Translations under genes and position numbers: made by a program
Notes under the pieces: generated by a model
Databases searched by the model: none
Seen by the model: only the letters and a program-made list of their open reading frames with translations
What the model was told of the DNA's origin: nothing
Shown: positions 11,601-20,214 of the stretch, one piece after another
Position numbering within the stretch: the first letter of the stretch is position 1
How the letters are laid out: each line of letters opens with the position of its first letter
Assembly: GCA_905221605.1 (NCBI GenBank)
Contig: CAJNDS010000113.1
Coordinates: forward strand, 1,449,082-1,513,081
From: Symbiodinium natans
Lineage: Eukaryota > Sar > Dinophyceae > Suessiales > Symbiodiniaceae
Reading direction: 5' to 3'
DNA length: 64,000 nucleotides

Positions 11601-14600
11601 ATGACTTGAATAGTGACTTGAACCGACTTGGAACATTGTGCAAGTATTACCTTCTATTTACGGATGGTTTCTGTGCTGTGGTTGGGGCCAGTGGCCCAAA
11701 CCACTTCTTCGCGACTGATCGCGCCAGCCGCTCTGAGAAAGCATGTTGCCAAGCGAACAAAAGTCTCGCGCCCGGATCCTGGCCGTGTGGGGAGTGGCAT
11801 GATAGAAGGGGGCGACATCCTTCCTTACCCATCCTATTACCATACTCACGCTGCGCTACTCTCTGCACATTGTCGTACTAGGGCCCCAAAAAACCACATA
11901 AACATAAGATTCATACTATTGGGGGATAAGGGCCCCTATGCGGGGGATTCGGAAAGACCCTGTTTGTAGGATCCTTATGTTTATGTGTTTTTTTGGGCCC
12001 CCTAGGTACAACTTCGCACCTGCGTTGGCAGAGACGCACAGTGCCCTTGGCATGTGCAGCGCACCGGCCAGTGCCGCGGAACCGCCGGCAGCAGCAGCCA
12101 CTGCGCCACTTCCCCGAGGTCCTGTCCCCCCCAGCTGGCGGCGCAGCTGCGCGAAGAAGTGCCGAGCATTGCCAGGGTCCTGCACTGTGCTGCCCACGCA
12201 CCACGCTGAGCAAAATAGAGAGAAGAACCACACGGACGTCAGTGAAAGACGGTCCTCCTCCGAACCCCAGCCCACGAGTTGGGATATTTCCGCTTCCACC
12301 TCTTTCATTCGCCGCTCTCTCTGCTCCGCAGTCAGCACATCCTTAGCCAGTTGCGCCATCAGCGAAGAGCAGGCATAGAACCCCACATGAACCCAGACAT
12401 CCACATCACACAAAAAAATCCGCGAAAGCTGCAGGCAAGTCGGAGGATCGAGGCCGAAGTCCATGGGGGTCAGCCTGAAGCGCTCCGAGGAGTCCAGGTT
12501 GTCCGCCCAGGTGCGGTCGTTCTTCCGGGAGATGGCCAGGTCCTGAGCTGGCGGAGGACAGAAGACGACCAGGCGAGAACATCTCAGATTTTGGATCGGG
12601 GGGTTTCGTTGCTTTTCTTGCAGCCTCAGCACTTGAGGTTGTAGGGTTCAGATTTTAGGGCTTGGGGTGACATGGCACGGTACTGCGTGCCCTTCAAGCG
12701 TCGAGAACGTCCCGGGCCAGATGGCCATTCTTCTCACGGATGAGCTTCTCGTCAAAGCGCTGACGGACGATGTGCTCCAGCACGGTGATCAATTGCTTGG
12801 TGCCCACGTCCCCCTCTCCTGTGCTAGGAAGCTCGACGCCACTGAGCTACGACCACATCTACCCCACTTTTTGCATCCAGGCCTCATCTACCCCACTTGA
12901 AAACTGAAACATCCCGAAGATTACTTCAGCAAAGTAGGCCCAAGCTGAGAAAGAAAGGCAGATCGACGGCTGCATTTTGGATTTTTAACTCTAAAAAAAA
13001 AACCCTTGCAGGGTTTTAGGGTTTTTTTCCCGCCAATAGAACCGAGCTGCCGACTCCCTCGTAGCCGCGCTTCTCGACTTCCGCGGCGATGAGCATGGCC
13101 ACATCCGTGGGGCTCAGGGTTGGGAGGACGAGGAGGTCGGGCTGGCGGCGCCGGAAAGCCGACAGCTGCCTGTTTTCTAAGCCCTAAACCCTAAGCCCTA
13201 AGCCCTAAACCCTAGCCCTAAACCCTAAACCCTAAATCCTAAACCCCAAACCCTAAACCCTAAACGGCTTCTTGCATCTTCTGACAAGGCACATGTTTGC
13301 TTCGACTGACTCGGGCGGACCCGCCATGATAACCTGAGCATGGGCAACATCCAGGTCATGCAAAAACATAACGCTCCCCGCATGGACATCATGCACATCA
13401 TACTGCAGCCACAAGAACGACGCTTCCAATGTCGAGGACCTGCAGCATGCGAAGCCACACGGTTAGGATGACATGTCTGAATCTGAAATCAACACAATGC
13501 CACTGCGTGGCCCTGCACCTGCTCCAGAATTCCAGCATCCACCTCTGTCAAAGCCACCCCCTGATTGAGGCGCATGTAGAAGCAGGATCTGTCTGCCACC
13601 TTCAGTTTGCCTTTCGAGTCCAACCTTGGCTCCCGCAGGAAACAGCCCGGCATAAGCACTTCCTTTGCTCATTGCCGGCACCTACCAAAAACTTGCAGGC
13701 GCGGAGCAGATCACTCAGGGCCGAGATAGAGATCAGCAAGTCCGCTTCTGCCACAAGCTCATCAGCCTTGTAGTTGCCTTGCCACAAAGACACTCGTCGT
13801 CTGCATGCGCCCAAACGCATCGAATCCTATTGGCCTGGCCTACTCTGCCAGAGGGACCTTGCACACGCAGTGGTCGATGTGAGCCAGGAGGGAGCTCCTC
13901 TACTACGAGGCCCACGTCGTTCTTGCTGAGCAAGGCACCTGAACAGTCGCGAGCACACAATTGCAGCCACTTTCGCATCGCAGGCGAATCATGGGCCTTT
14001 CAAAGCTCCTTTTTTTGCGGACCCGGCCTCGATTCTCAGCGTCTTGCCAGGCTGCCAGTCGCACCCTGGATCCCACGCGGACGGATGCCTGCAAGTACAC
14101 AAAGATGAGTCTGACCACTGCGTGTATTTGGGGAATTTGGGGCCAGGTCGCTTCTGTTTCCTAGGTTTCTCGCCGGGCCACAACCAGCTGGTTGTTCAGA
14201 AGCCCGAACAATCTTCCAATCAACTCCGCCGCCACACGCTTCCCCACACCAAACCCGCCGCTGATGAGAACGTGCCGACGCGGCTGCTTGCCTCCCGAGA
14301 TGCCACAGTGCACGGTTTCGGGTTTAGGGTTTTGGGCTTAGGGTAGAACAATACTCCTCGCAGCGCATTCTCAGTGCATGGTTTTGGGTTGCTAGGGGTT
14401 ATAGGGTTCAGGAGTGCATCTCGCCGAATCACAAGCCTGCCTTCTTTTAAGACATGACGGCCGGCCGCATCGCGGAGTCGCTGCACAATGAACTCCTGCA
14501 ACTCAGGGATCGACACATGCGGGGGAGCTTACGAAAATCAGGGCACCCGATTATAGACGCCCCAAAGAGTAGGATCCCCTTCTAATAAGGACCCCAATAA

Positions 14601-14918
14601 GTAGGATCCCCTTGCAATAAGGACCCCAATAAGTAGGCTTCCCTTGCAATAAGGACCCCAAGAAGGTACCCCATTGTATCGGAAACCCATCATGCGCCCT
14701 TCATGTCGGGAGCTGATCAAGATATACTTGTTCCCGAAATGCCCTCTTTTTTTCCTCTTTAGACCAATAGAAAGCCCTACATAATTTCCCAGAAGGACCT
14801 GTAGATCAAACCCCCATGTCCGTTTGCTACAAGGACCACGGTGGACGCCTTCACGGGCTCCAGCCCCACGGTGCGTTCCAAGTCCGCTTTGAGCCTGCGC
14901 AGCGACGAAATCTCCGAA
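2630..14918 (-). CDS. Multi-domain CbxX/CfxQ-type AAA+ ATPase gene (four modules)
   Basis: Four AAA+ modules lie in tandem on the minus strand: D1 14918-12697, D2 12560-11040, D3 10885-6205, D4 5650-2630. Each starts with a helical motif ending L-x-G (LERTVGLEPVK, EISQLVG, EVSNLVGM, EVERLTG). D2-D4 have a related leader (RLTPMDFGLDPP, LTPADFEVGAP, TAADFGIEERP). Where preserved, a P-loop, Walker B, an RRF/DY sensor stretch and a lid follow. This layout fits the CbxX/CfxQ/SpoVK family, whose proteobacterial and red-algal members remodel form I Rubisco; the job of a four-module version is unknown. D3 has the most complete motifs; D1, D2 and D4 have lost key residues. Joining four modules into one transcript is inferred from order and strand. 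Confidence 0.72.
2827..3086. repeat. Facing telomere-repeat arrays (CCCTAAA then TTTAGGG)
   Basis: CCCTAAA units run over 2827-2892 and TTTAGGG units over 2982-3086, giving an inverted pair about 90 bp apart. Degenerate CCCTTTAAA-like units continue through 3270-3440. All lie between exons 3480-3610 and 2630-2692 of AAA module D4, i.e. in an intron. A GGATCC/AAGGACCCC repeat unit sits at 3115-3165. Confidence 0.9.
3744..3778. repeat. Interstitial telomere repeat (CCCTAAA)5
   Basis: Five near-perfect CCCTAAA units in the intron between the D4 sensor and lid exons. A longer degenerate run follows at 4078-4138, immediately beside the sensor exon. Confidence 0.9.
4296..4668. repeat. Cluster of telomere-repeat arrays in AAA gene intron
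   Basis: TTTAGGG units at 4296-4348, CCCTAAA units at 4460-4511 and a long run at 4548-4668 containing CCCTAAAA variants. They fill the intron between the D4 Walker B exon (4730-4845) and the sensor exon (4141-4255). Opposite orientations occur in one intron. Confidence 0.9.
6205..10885 (-). CDS. AAA module D3 exons (complete ATPase motifs)
   Basis: Exons: 10495-10885 (leader LTPADFEVGAP, EEVSNLVGMTKAKEWF, Walker A ITGNPGTGKTTFARLLARFF); 7300-7412 (Walker B GCLFLDEAYALMDS); 6966-7045 (TLLTEVENHRTNLMVVLAGY, sensor 1); 6697-6790 (EEGLARRFPNRLHLDDYTPG, arginine-finger region); 6500-6590 (EPGLREKLEKHIENFF, lid); about 6205-6370 (LRDLQKANRG, EKALDRQIVRIVAKYPEAY, lid end). All catalytic motifs are present, so D3 is the likely active ATPase. 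The roughly 3-kb intron between P-loop and Walker B exons is filled with satellite and telomere repeats. The last exon changes frame near 6315, which may be a missed short intron, a sequencing error or a disabling indel. Confidence 0.75.
6637..6690. repeat. Interstitial telomere repeat, TTTAGGG
   Basis: A degenerate TTTAGGG run directly abutting the D3 sensor exon, whose reading frame stops at its edge. Confidence 0.85.
7118..7300. mobile_element. TIR element of the GGGGGCCC family in an AAA intron
   Basis: The left arm (GGGGGCCCAAAAGCCCAC ... ACATAAGG, about 7120-7150) pairs with the right arm (CCTTATGTTTTATGTGG ... GGGCCCCC, about 7266-7297). The interior holds a duplicated 48-bp unit starting ACAAAGGGGGCCCTTC (near 7187 and 7231). 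It matches the termini of the element at 11879-12005 and lies between two D3 exons, so two members of one family occupy introns of one gene. Confidence 0.65.
7496..8003. repeat. Degenerate telomere-like tract plus TTTAGGG array
   Basis: 7496-7745 is a decayed CCCTAAA-like field with many variants (CCCCTAAA, CCTCAACC, CCCAAACC). 7883-8003 is a cleaner TTTAGGG array in the opposite orientation. No coding signal is visible; the stretch is intronic in AAA module D3. Confidence 0.85.
8160..9865. repeat. ~40-bp satellite array with CCTAAACCCTAGACAT core
   Basis: Roughly 35-40 imperfect tandem units. Each carries CCTAAACCCTAGACAT, then AAAACTCG, an A-run and CTGTGAAAAT. The unit embeds a telomere-like CCTAAACCC. 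A second module (GAGTTCGCACTCCCATATTT and following) interrupts it near 8222, 8460 and 9450 in one orientation and near 9650-9695 inverted. It has no convincing coding capacity and lies in the large intron of module D3. Confidence 0.9.
9866..10045. repeat. 22-bp minisatellite (GCCTTGCCGACGAAGG core)
   Basis: Eight copies of a 22-bp unit with core CCTTGCCGACGAAGG. Because 22 is not a multiple of three, open frames through it give cycling peptides and are not evidence of a gene. A short (TA)n tract follows at 10054-10072. Confidence 0.9.
10082..10376. repeat. Telomere arrays incl. homogeneous GGGCTTA variant block
   Basis: Perfect TTTAGGG units occupy 10082-10117. A second array (10228-10376) contains about ten consecutive GGGCTTA units, a T-to-C variant, flanked by normal units and a few GGGTTTG units. 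A partial copy of the 287-405 element lies between (10108-10175). Confidence 0.9.
10955..11000. repeat. G-rich low-complexity tract
   Basis: A run of G with a few C and A, just upstream (in plus coordinates) of the D2 C-terminal exon. A similar C-rich run lies at 11547-11560 on the other side of that exon. Both are probably intronic. The G-tract could form a quadruplex. Confidence 0.7.
11040..12560 (-). CDS. AAA module D2 exons (degenerate ATPase)
   Basis: Exons: about 12445-12560 (RTWADNLDSSERF, RLTPMDFGLDPP); 12262-12352 (LTAEQRERRMKEVEAE, EISQLVG); 12006-12185 (NARHFFAQLRRQLGG to CVSANAGAKL), continuing after a 127-bp insert at 11858-11878 (YDNVQRVAQ, then a GTGAGT donor); 11040-11545 (AEHGCLAIKDVDALVDS, TLFVILGTQQGL, EARFPTQVSIPDF, ALAFEERLAARLTEHINE). 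Across the insert, ANAGAKLYDNVQRVA aligns with GNPGTGKTTFARLLA of D3, so the P-loop has lost its GKT. Walker B (AIKDVDAL) is also altered. D2 is therefore probably structural. Confidence 0.65.
11875..12009. mobile_element. 127-bp TIR element acting as an intron (introner-like)
   Basis: The element 11879-12005 has about 30-bp inverted termini: TAGGGCCCCAAAAAACCACA ... CATAAGAT and its partner ATCCTTATGTTTATGTG ... GGGCCCCCTAG. It is flanked by GTAC on both sides (11875-11878 and 12006-12009), a likely 4-bp duplication. Removing the element plus one GTAC restores the minus-strand frame across the degenerate P-loop of D2. The strict GT-AG choice starting at the first GTAC gives a nearby stop, so the exact splice positions within the duplicated GTAC are uncertain. 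Related termini occur at 7118-7300. Confidence 0.75.
12697..14918 (-). CDS. AAA module D1 exons (atypical P-loop)
   Basis: Exons: 14825-14918 (EISSLRRLKADLERTVGLEP); 14405-14518 (VSIPELQEFIVQRLRDAAGR); 14170-14300 (HVLISGGFGVGKRVAAELIG); about 13266-13380 (FLHDLDVAHAQVIMAGPPES, sensor 1-like); 13022-13170 (QLSAFRRRQPDLLVLP, TDVAMLIAAEVEKRGYEG); 12697-12818 (LITVLEHIVRQRFDEKLIRE, NGHLARDVLDA, lid; its acceptor CACAG lies at 12819-12823). Frames between 13400 and 14110 are coding-like but could not be assembled. The P-loop GGFGVGKR has Arg in place of the usual Ser/Thr after Lys, which weakens Mg binding. Confidence 0.65.
13178..13264. repeat. Interstitial telomere repeat (CCCTAAA)n
   Basis: Mixed CCCTAAA and CCCTAAG units fill most of the intron between the two C-terminal sensor exons of module D1. 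A few GGGTTTAGGG-like units also lie at 14318-14345. Confidence 0.85.
14563..14670. repeat. ~32-bp tandem repeat (GTAGGATCCCCTT...AAGGACCCC)
   Basis: Three copies of a unit containing AAGTAGGATCCCCTT and AATAAGGACCCCAAT lie in tandem. Single diverged units occur at 3115-3165 and 35860-35912, so the unit is dispersed. It sits in the intron between the first two D1 exons. Confidence 0.75.
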
Positions 14919-14930
14919 AAAAGGAAGAAA

Positions 14931-15020
14931 TTTTGGGCGTTCCCCCTTTTTCCTAACAGTCCTTACTAGGGATTATAGTACCCCCTATTAGGATCCCCAT
15001 TGGGGGGGGAACATCCCAAG
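14931..15020. mobile_element. Second copy of the TTGGGATGTTCCCCC-family TIR element
   Basis: Inverted termini TTTTGGGCGTTCCCCC and GGGGGGAACATCCCAA enclose CTAACAGTCCTTACTAGG and a TAGTACCCCCTATT core, matching 295-397. It lies immediately upstream of the first D1 exon, so it is probably intronic. The flanks (GGAAGAAAT and GAGGAAAT) suggest a decayed target duplication. Confidence 0.55.
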
Positions 15021-15589
15021 AGGAAATAGAGAAGGATTGCACGTGGCAACACCACACCTGCAGTAGAACTCCTGCTCATCCTTGGACCACAGCAGTAGCG
15101 CGGCCAACCTGATCGTCAAGATGCCCGGGGAAGATGTTGCAAGAATCGATGGGGGCATGAGAACACATAGAAGACTTCTGCTCAGCTCATGGTGCCCCTG
15201 GACGTGCCTAAGGATGTCAAATACTCCAACAAAACTCACCAAGGTCCCTCCTAACAACAGGCAACTTCTATCAACAATCATCCTTGCGCCAAAATGGCAC
15301 GGAGACATCTCCCTTACCCTCCCCCCCGGAAAATGCTGTAACATTCTCAATATTTCTCAATTGTTAATGTGGCATTTTTCATGCCTTCTCAGCTTTCTCC
15401 GTTTACTGCCTCCACCCCCTTCAGCTTGCAGGCAGTCATGCCGCAAGGAAGCACATGTAGCATATTGTAGCATGCAACTGCATGTAAGCTGGGAGTGCAA
15501 CCGGTCAGTTTCATGGCTCTCTCGCACACGTTGCACCTGAGCTCTCCCAAGGCATCTCGTTTTTGCAGCCAAGCTCAGCTAGCGTGGGG

Positions 15590-16235
15590 CATGAGCAAGG
15601 TAAGGGATGTGCCTCACTATACTCACGTTGATCTCGTGCCTTTTGCAGCGCCAGCTTCTTCCTTGGCAAGACCGAGCAACAGCCACGACTGACCGCGACG
15701 GCGGCACTGTCTTCAGGCCAAGCAGCTCTTCAATACTCCGCCACAGAAACTTCAAGCGGTGCTCATCGCTGTATCTCACACCTGTGCCTTAGAGGCCCCG
15801 CGGCAGCTCAAGGTCTGGCGGCGCGAGTTTCTGAGGCTTTGTGCTGACCAAGATTCTACCGGGCGCCGGCTTTGGTTCCGGCCGGACTGGCTCCGGCCGC
15901 TGCTTCGGCACAGGAGGCGTCGGGGCCGGCGGGGGGGGTGTGGCCGGCCTCGCAAGAAGGGGCGAGAGATCGCGATGACCGGAACATGCCGTTTCAGGCC
16001 TTTCTGCAACTTGTGGCTCCTGAGTGCCACCACCTCCTGCGAGGACTACACTTTCCACACAGCTTCATTCAGTTCGTGGTATTCCGAAAACTCCGACAGG
16101 GCACCTGCCGCGCTTCCAGGCGAGGCTGTCTCCTCATAGCCTTCAAAGAACTTGGACTCCGATTGCAGTTTTCGTATCTCTTCTGAGATTTCAGGAGATT
16201 TCTGAGCTTCCTGGTGCTTCAGGCAGTGACGATGT
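15590..16235 (-). CDS. Candidate N-terminal exons upstream of the AAA modules
   Basis: Three coding-like minus-strand blocks. About 16060-16235 is acidic and helical (SPEISEEIRKLQSESKFFEG). 15789-16040 is proline-rich (ATPPPPAPTPPVPKQRPEP). 15610-15779 reads RYSDEHRLKFLWRSIEELLG and ends at a GTGAGT donor (ATCAAC then GTGAGT). They lie on the same strand just 5' of D1 and could be its disordered N-terminal region, but could equally be a separate gene. No domain is recognised. Confidence 0.4.
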
Positions 16236-16547
16236 GACTGTGCACATGCTTCTCCTCTGCCAACAGCCCGCCTGCTCCACTCGACTCCGCAACACCTCAT
16301 GGGGCATCAGCAAGCACAAACGATGGACATGTTTACTTTCCAAGGATGGGCTCACTCCATCAGCCTAAGTTGGGCTTACAGCAGGTGATTGTTGAGAGTT
16401 GCACACTCAAGAACCCAAAAACGAAGGTCGCCTTTCTAGTTCCGCTTCATCCAGCTTCCTTGTTTGTGAGCAGCAGGCACCATACACCACCAGACACCGG
16501 GAACCGCCATAGAAGATTCACTGCTGCGAGACTGGTTTCCCGGTCCA

Positions 16548-17005
16548 CAGCGGATTCGGAAACTGAAAACGCGCAGATTCGGAAACTGGAAGAACCTGAT
16601 TCGGAAACTAGAAAAACCTGATTCGGGAAACTAAAAGCGCTGATTCGGGAAACCAGGATTCGGCAAACCCGCTTATTCAGGAAACTGGAAAACGCGGATT
16701 CGGGAACCGGGGATTCGGGACACTTCAAAAGTGCGGATTCGGAAACACGCGAATTCGGGAAACCCAGATTCGCGAAACCAGCTGATTCAGGAAACTGGAG
16801 CGCGCGGATTCGGAAACCAGCTGATTCAGAAACTGGAGCACGCGGACATCAACGTTATCATCCCCCCCCCCCACCCCTCCCCCCCACCCACCCCCCCCAA
16901 CCCCCCTGAATCGCGCGTTCTCAGTTTCCTGAATCGCGCAGTTTCCGGAATCGCGTGTTTTCAGCTTCCTGAACCGGGTAGTTTCCGGAATCGCAGAGCA
17001 TGCGC
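16548..17005. repeat. GATTCGGAAAC repeat field with inverted half
   Basis: 16548-16850 carries about fifteen imperfect units of GATTCGGAAACTGGAAAACGCG type. After a C-rich spacer (16860-16905) the same motif returns inverted (CAGTTTCCTGAATCGCGC) to about 17000. The block is an imperfect large inverted repeat. Similar motifs (CTTCCCGAATCG, TTTCCTGAATCGGGG) occur at 35070-35145. Confidence 0.75.
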
Positions 17006-17009
17006 GGAA

Positions 17010-18700
17010 TGATGTTGGAATTGTGCAAGGAGTAATGGTTTCTTCCGCCCAGAACGAGCATTCCGACCATGGCGATAAGGAGTCGATCGGGAAGACTGGC
17101 CACCCCTGGGGTGGCCCTGCCTACAGCCACAGCACGAGTGAGATCCTTGCGCCTGGAAGTGGCCCACTCTCCCAGTCACTGCGCCGACACAACGCCCGAA
17201 TCGACGCTGGCTGGAGCGGGAGTGGTGTGTGACAGATGGACTGTCTCTTCAAGAAAAAGGGCATCCAGGCTTAGAGTTCCAACTGAAACTGGTGCCCAGC
17301 GCCCTCCATCCGACAGGCAGTGGAGGAATACGATAAGCCTGGAATTTGCACCACCAATGATTTTGCCCCAGGTCCTGGGGCAGGCCAGAATCAAAAGGTA
17401 GGCCGTACATGGCCGTACTACCAGCTTTCCTCTTGCAATACCAGACAAGTACTTCTGTGCCGAATCGACGGCAACAAAGCGAAGATTCCGCACCAGCGAA
17501 AGCTCCGGACAAGCCTGACATTCTTAGGCCTCAAAATGATGACCACTCTCGCTGGCGCCACACGGTATTTTCAGGTGCCCGTGAGGCTCTCGCTCCGCAA
17601 ACGTCAAGAGGTGTCCCAAACATCGCAAACGAAGGTGCGCAACTGCTAGCACACGAGTTTGCTCGTACTCCTTCAGGAAAAAGCTTGGCTCTGGGTTGTG
17701 TCTGGTGTTCACCTCAAAACCCCAAATCCAAGAGCCAAGCCATGCCAAAGCCATACACAAACCCAAGCACATCCCTCTATTGGACCCAGAGTCCGAAAAA
17801 CTCCACACTCAAAGCCTCACCTGCCCTTGAGCGCCCAGCCACCAGAGGAGGGCGGGCCCGGCAAAGCTGCATCCTCATGATGCCAGCACGCATTCTTTCT
17901 CCACTTGATCTCACAAAGAACCTCACTCTCTCCTCTGGGCCAACCGTCAGAAAGAGTTCCTGAGATCGGTGTCTGTCGGCAGCCAGCACGCTCGCACACA
18001 CCGACCAGCTGCAATATGTGCCAAGGCGCTTGGCCATTCCGCAAGCCCAGGCTTGCCAAGCTCGGGAAAGCGTCGACGGAAGCAAAGGAGCTGTAAGGAG
18101 GCAGGGCCTCCAAAGGGCTCAAGGACATAAGACAAGGGGCAACGGGGGCAAAAAAAGTGCAGCATGTGCTGCATGTGCGCAATTGTGCGCAGCCTCTTCT
18201 CTCGGCTCCACGGGAAACGTGGACCTTAGACTTCAACCCTTGGGGCTCTTTGGTCCTTTTTTCAGAATCCTAAATCCAAAGCAGGCCATCCAAGTCCCAA
18301 ACTCATCGGCGGGACGCAGCACTTGACGTGCTGGTGCCACGTGGAAGTGCTCCTCTACGGCCTTGTTCGCACAACTCCCAACTCCTCACCCGCTGGGGGC
18401 TTCGAGGTACCATGCTTGCCTGATAGAAATGGAACAAGCTGACGGTTTCCGTGGTGCCATCCACTTCAAGGGGACGTCGACCTCCACAGGCGCCACTGCC
18501 AGACACTTCTAGATACTGTTGCAGCGTTGCACTTACACGTTGCTCACCTTCATTTCAGATAAGCTCAGGAGGGGCCTTTCTGCCCGTCCACGTTGTAGCG
18601 GACTCGGATTAGCAACCGTGCAGCAGCAGCCGGGGCTTCCTGATGTTGCGTGCCGTCACGGCTATAAAAAGCAGTCGCTCTCGCCCGGGTGTCCTCTTTC
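17010..18700. other. Unassigned stretch, weak minus-strand coding signal
   Basis: Several overlapping open frames exist on the minus strand, for example one containing NLRFVAVDSAQKYLSGIARG at about 17390-17480 and one containing FFLKEYEQTRVLAVAHLRLR at about 17610-17700. None shows a recognisable domain, and splice sites could not be placed. No repeats or RNA genes were seen. Confidence 0.3.
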
Positions 18701-18744
18701 GCAGAGCTGCGAACCGCGTTGTACATGTCCCGGTCGGCGCGGAT

Positions 18745-19215
18745 TTCCTGAGCTCGCGCCCCTTTCCCTTGACACGATCGATCACGAGCGACCCGCTTTC
18801 CACTTTCGCTTGAATTTCGGGTTGCCGAGACTCAGCTTCAATTCGTTCCTTCTCTGCCTTTTTGGCCGCCAACGCCTGGTCAGGAAGGGCGCACTGGCTG
18901 CCGCTTAGCCCCGAGAAATGTGCCACCGCTGTCCATAGCGCGCGTGGAGGGGGCCCCAGAGCTCCCACCCCCCAGAGCGTCCCAGAGTCGCAGACAGCTC
19001 ATAATCCGCAACACATAATACACAAGATGCAACAACAACAAAAACGAAAGATAAGTAAACTTTACAGAATTCATTAGAGAAAAAATGGAGAAAGACGAAG
19101 GGATTTAAAAAAAAAAAAAGGCTGCTTGAGCTCAGGTCCGAGCCCGCCTCCCTCTCCGCCTTCGCCCTCGCCGCCTTCTCGGCCTCAGTGAGGACCTGCG
19201 TTGCCGCAAAAACTC
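18745..19215 (-). CDS. Candidate coiled-coil exons
   Basis: Two charged helical blocks lie on the minus strand: about 19115-19215 (QVLTEAEKAARAKAEREAGS) and about 18745-18885 (ALAAKKAEKERIEAESRQPE, then VIDRVKGKGRELRKS). The Ala/Lys/Glu pattern suggests a coiled coil. An A-run and AT-richer sequence between them looks intronic. No family is recognised. Confidence 0.35.
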
Positions 19216-19586
19216 AGCCGAGTTGTGCACTAGAAACCTCTTGAAAATGGACTTAGGGGATTTAGGGGTTAGGGTTCTTCTTGGCACCCGACTAGCCACA
19301 GCACGGCGGGGTTTGAAGGTCGGCTAGGGTTTATGGTTTAGGGTTTAGGGTAGGGTTTAGGGTTTTAAAACCCTTTGAAAAATGGATCTATGAGTAGGGT
19401 GCCCTCACAAGGAAAGCGAAGGCAAATTTTTGAAAACTAGCCCGTGAAGAACAACCCCCCCAGCAAGAGGGCCGAAGGAGAACAGGGAATGAAAAAAACA
19501 AGGACCTGTCGGGAGCTAGCTTTTTCTCAAGCAGAGGGAACTAGTTCATGGTTGGGATAGTAGTAAACATTTTAATGCTTATTCGT

Positions 19587-19690
19587 TAAGTACCCTTAAA
19601 AATGTCACATGTTGCCCAAGAAGTACCCTTAAAAATGTTAAAGTGTTACCCAATAAGTACCCTCAAGAATGTTAAAATGTTACCCAACTC
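19587..19690. repeat. 35-bp tandem repeat, three copies
   Basis: Three units of the type AAGTACCCTTAAAAATGTTA plus TGTTACCCAA lie in tandem directly before the long telomere-repeat array. Confidence 0.85.
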
Positions 19691-19697
19691 TGACAGA

Positions 19698-20011
19698 GGG
19701 TTTAGGGTTTAGGGTTTAGGGTTTAGGGTTTAGGGTTTAGGGTTTAGGGTTTAGGGTTTAGGGTTTAGGGTTTAGGGTTTAGGGTTTAGGGTTTAGGGTT
19801 TAGGGTTTAGGGTTTAGGGTTTAGGGTTTAGGGTTTAGGGTTTAGGGTTTAGGGTTTAGGGTTTAGGGTTTAGGGTTTTAGGTTTAGGGTTTAGGGTTTA
19901 GGGTTTAGGGTTTAGGGTTTAGGGTTTAGGGTTTAGGGTTTAGGGTTTAGGGTTTAGGGTTTAGGGTTTAGGGTTTAGGGTTTAGGGTTTAGGGTTTAGG
20001 GTTTAGGGTTT
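19698..20011. repeat. Longest interstitial telomere array, ~45 x TTTAGGG
   Basis: A 314-bp run of TTTAGGG, broken by a single one-base irregularity near 19877. The heptamer CAGAGGG lies at both edges (19693-19699 and 20014-20020), resembling a short duplication. Unique sequence continues on both sides, so this is an internal array. Shorter arrays lie nearby at 19322-19365 and 20144-20214. Confidence 0.95.
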
Positions 20012-20214
20012 GGCAGAGGGAAGAGGCAGCAAGAACCGCTCAGAACTCGGCCATGGTTGCAGGCGCAGGCGACCGCGGCACGGCGCACCGCTTCGAGGTT
20101 GCAAATTTCCGCCAACACCACTCCCTTAGGCAAGGTTACCTTGCCAAACCCTAAACCCTCAACCCTAAATCCTAAATCCTAAACCCTAAACCCTAAACCC
20201 TACACCCTAAACCC

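Noticed and set aside
12000-12185. Strict GT-AG intron starting at the first GTAC of the 127-bp element
   Set aside because: Joining at TT/GTACC and CCTAG/T gives a stop within a few codons, whereas removing the element with one GTAC copy restores the AAA frame; exact sites need cDNA.
19698-20011. True chromosome end
   Set aside because: Non-telomeric sequence continues on both sides for many kilobases, so the array is internal.
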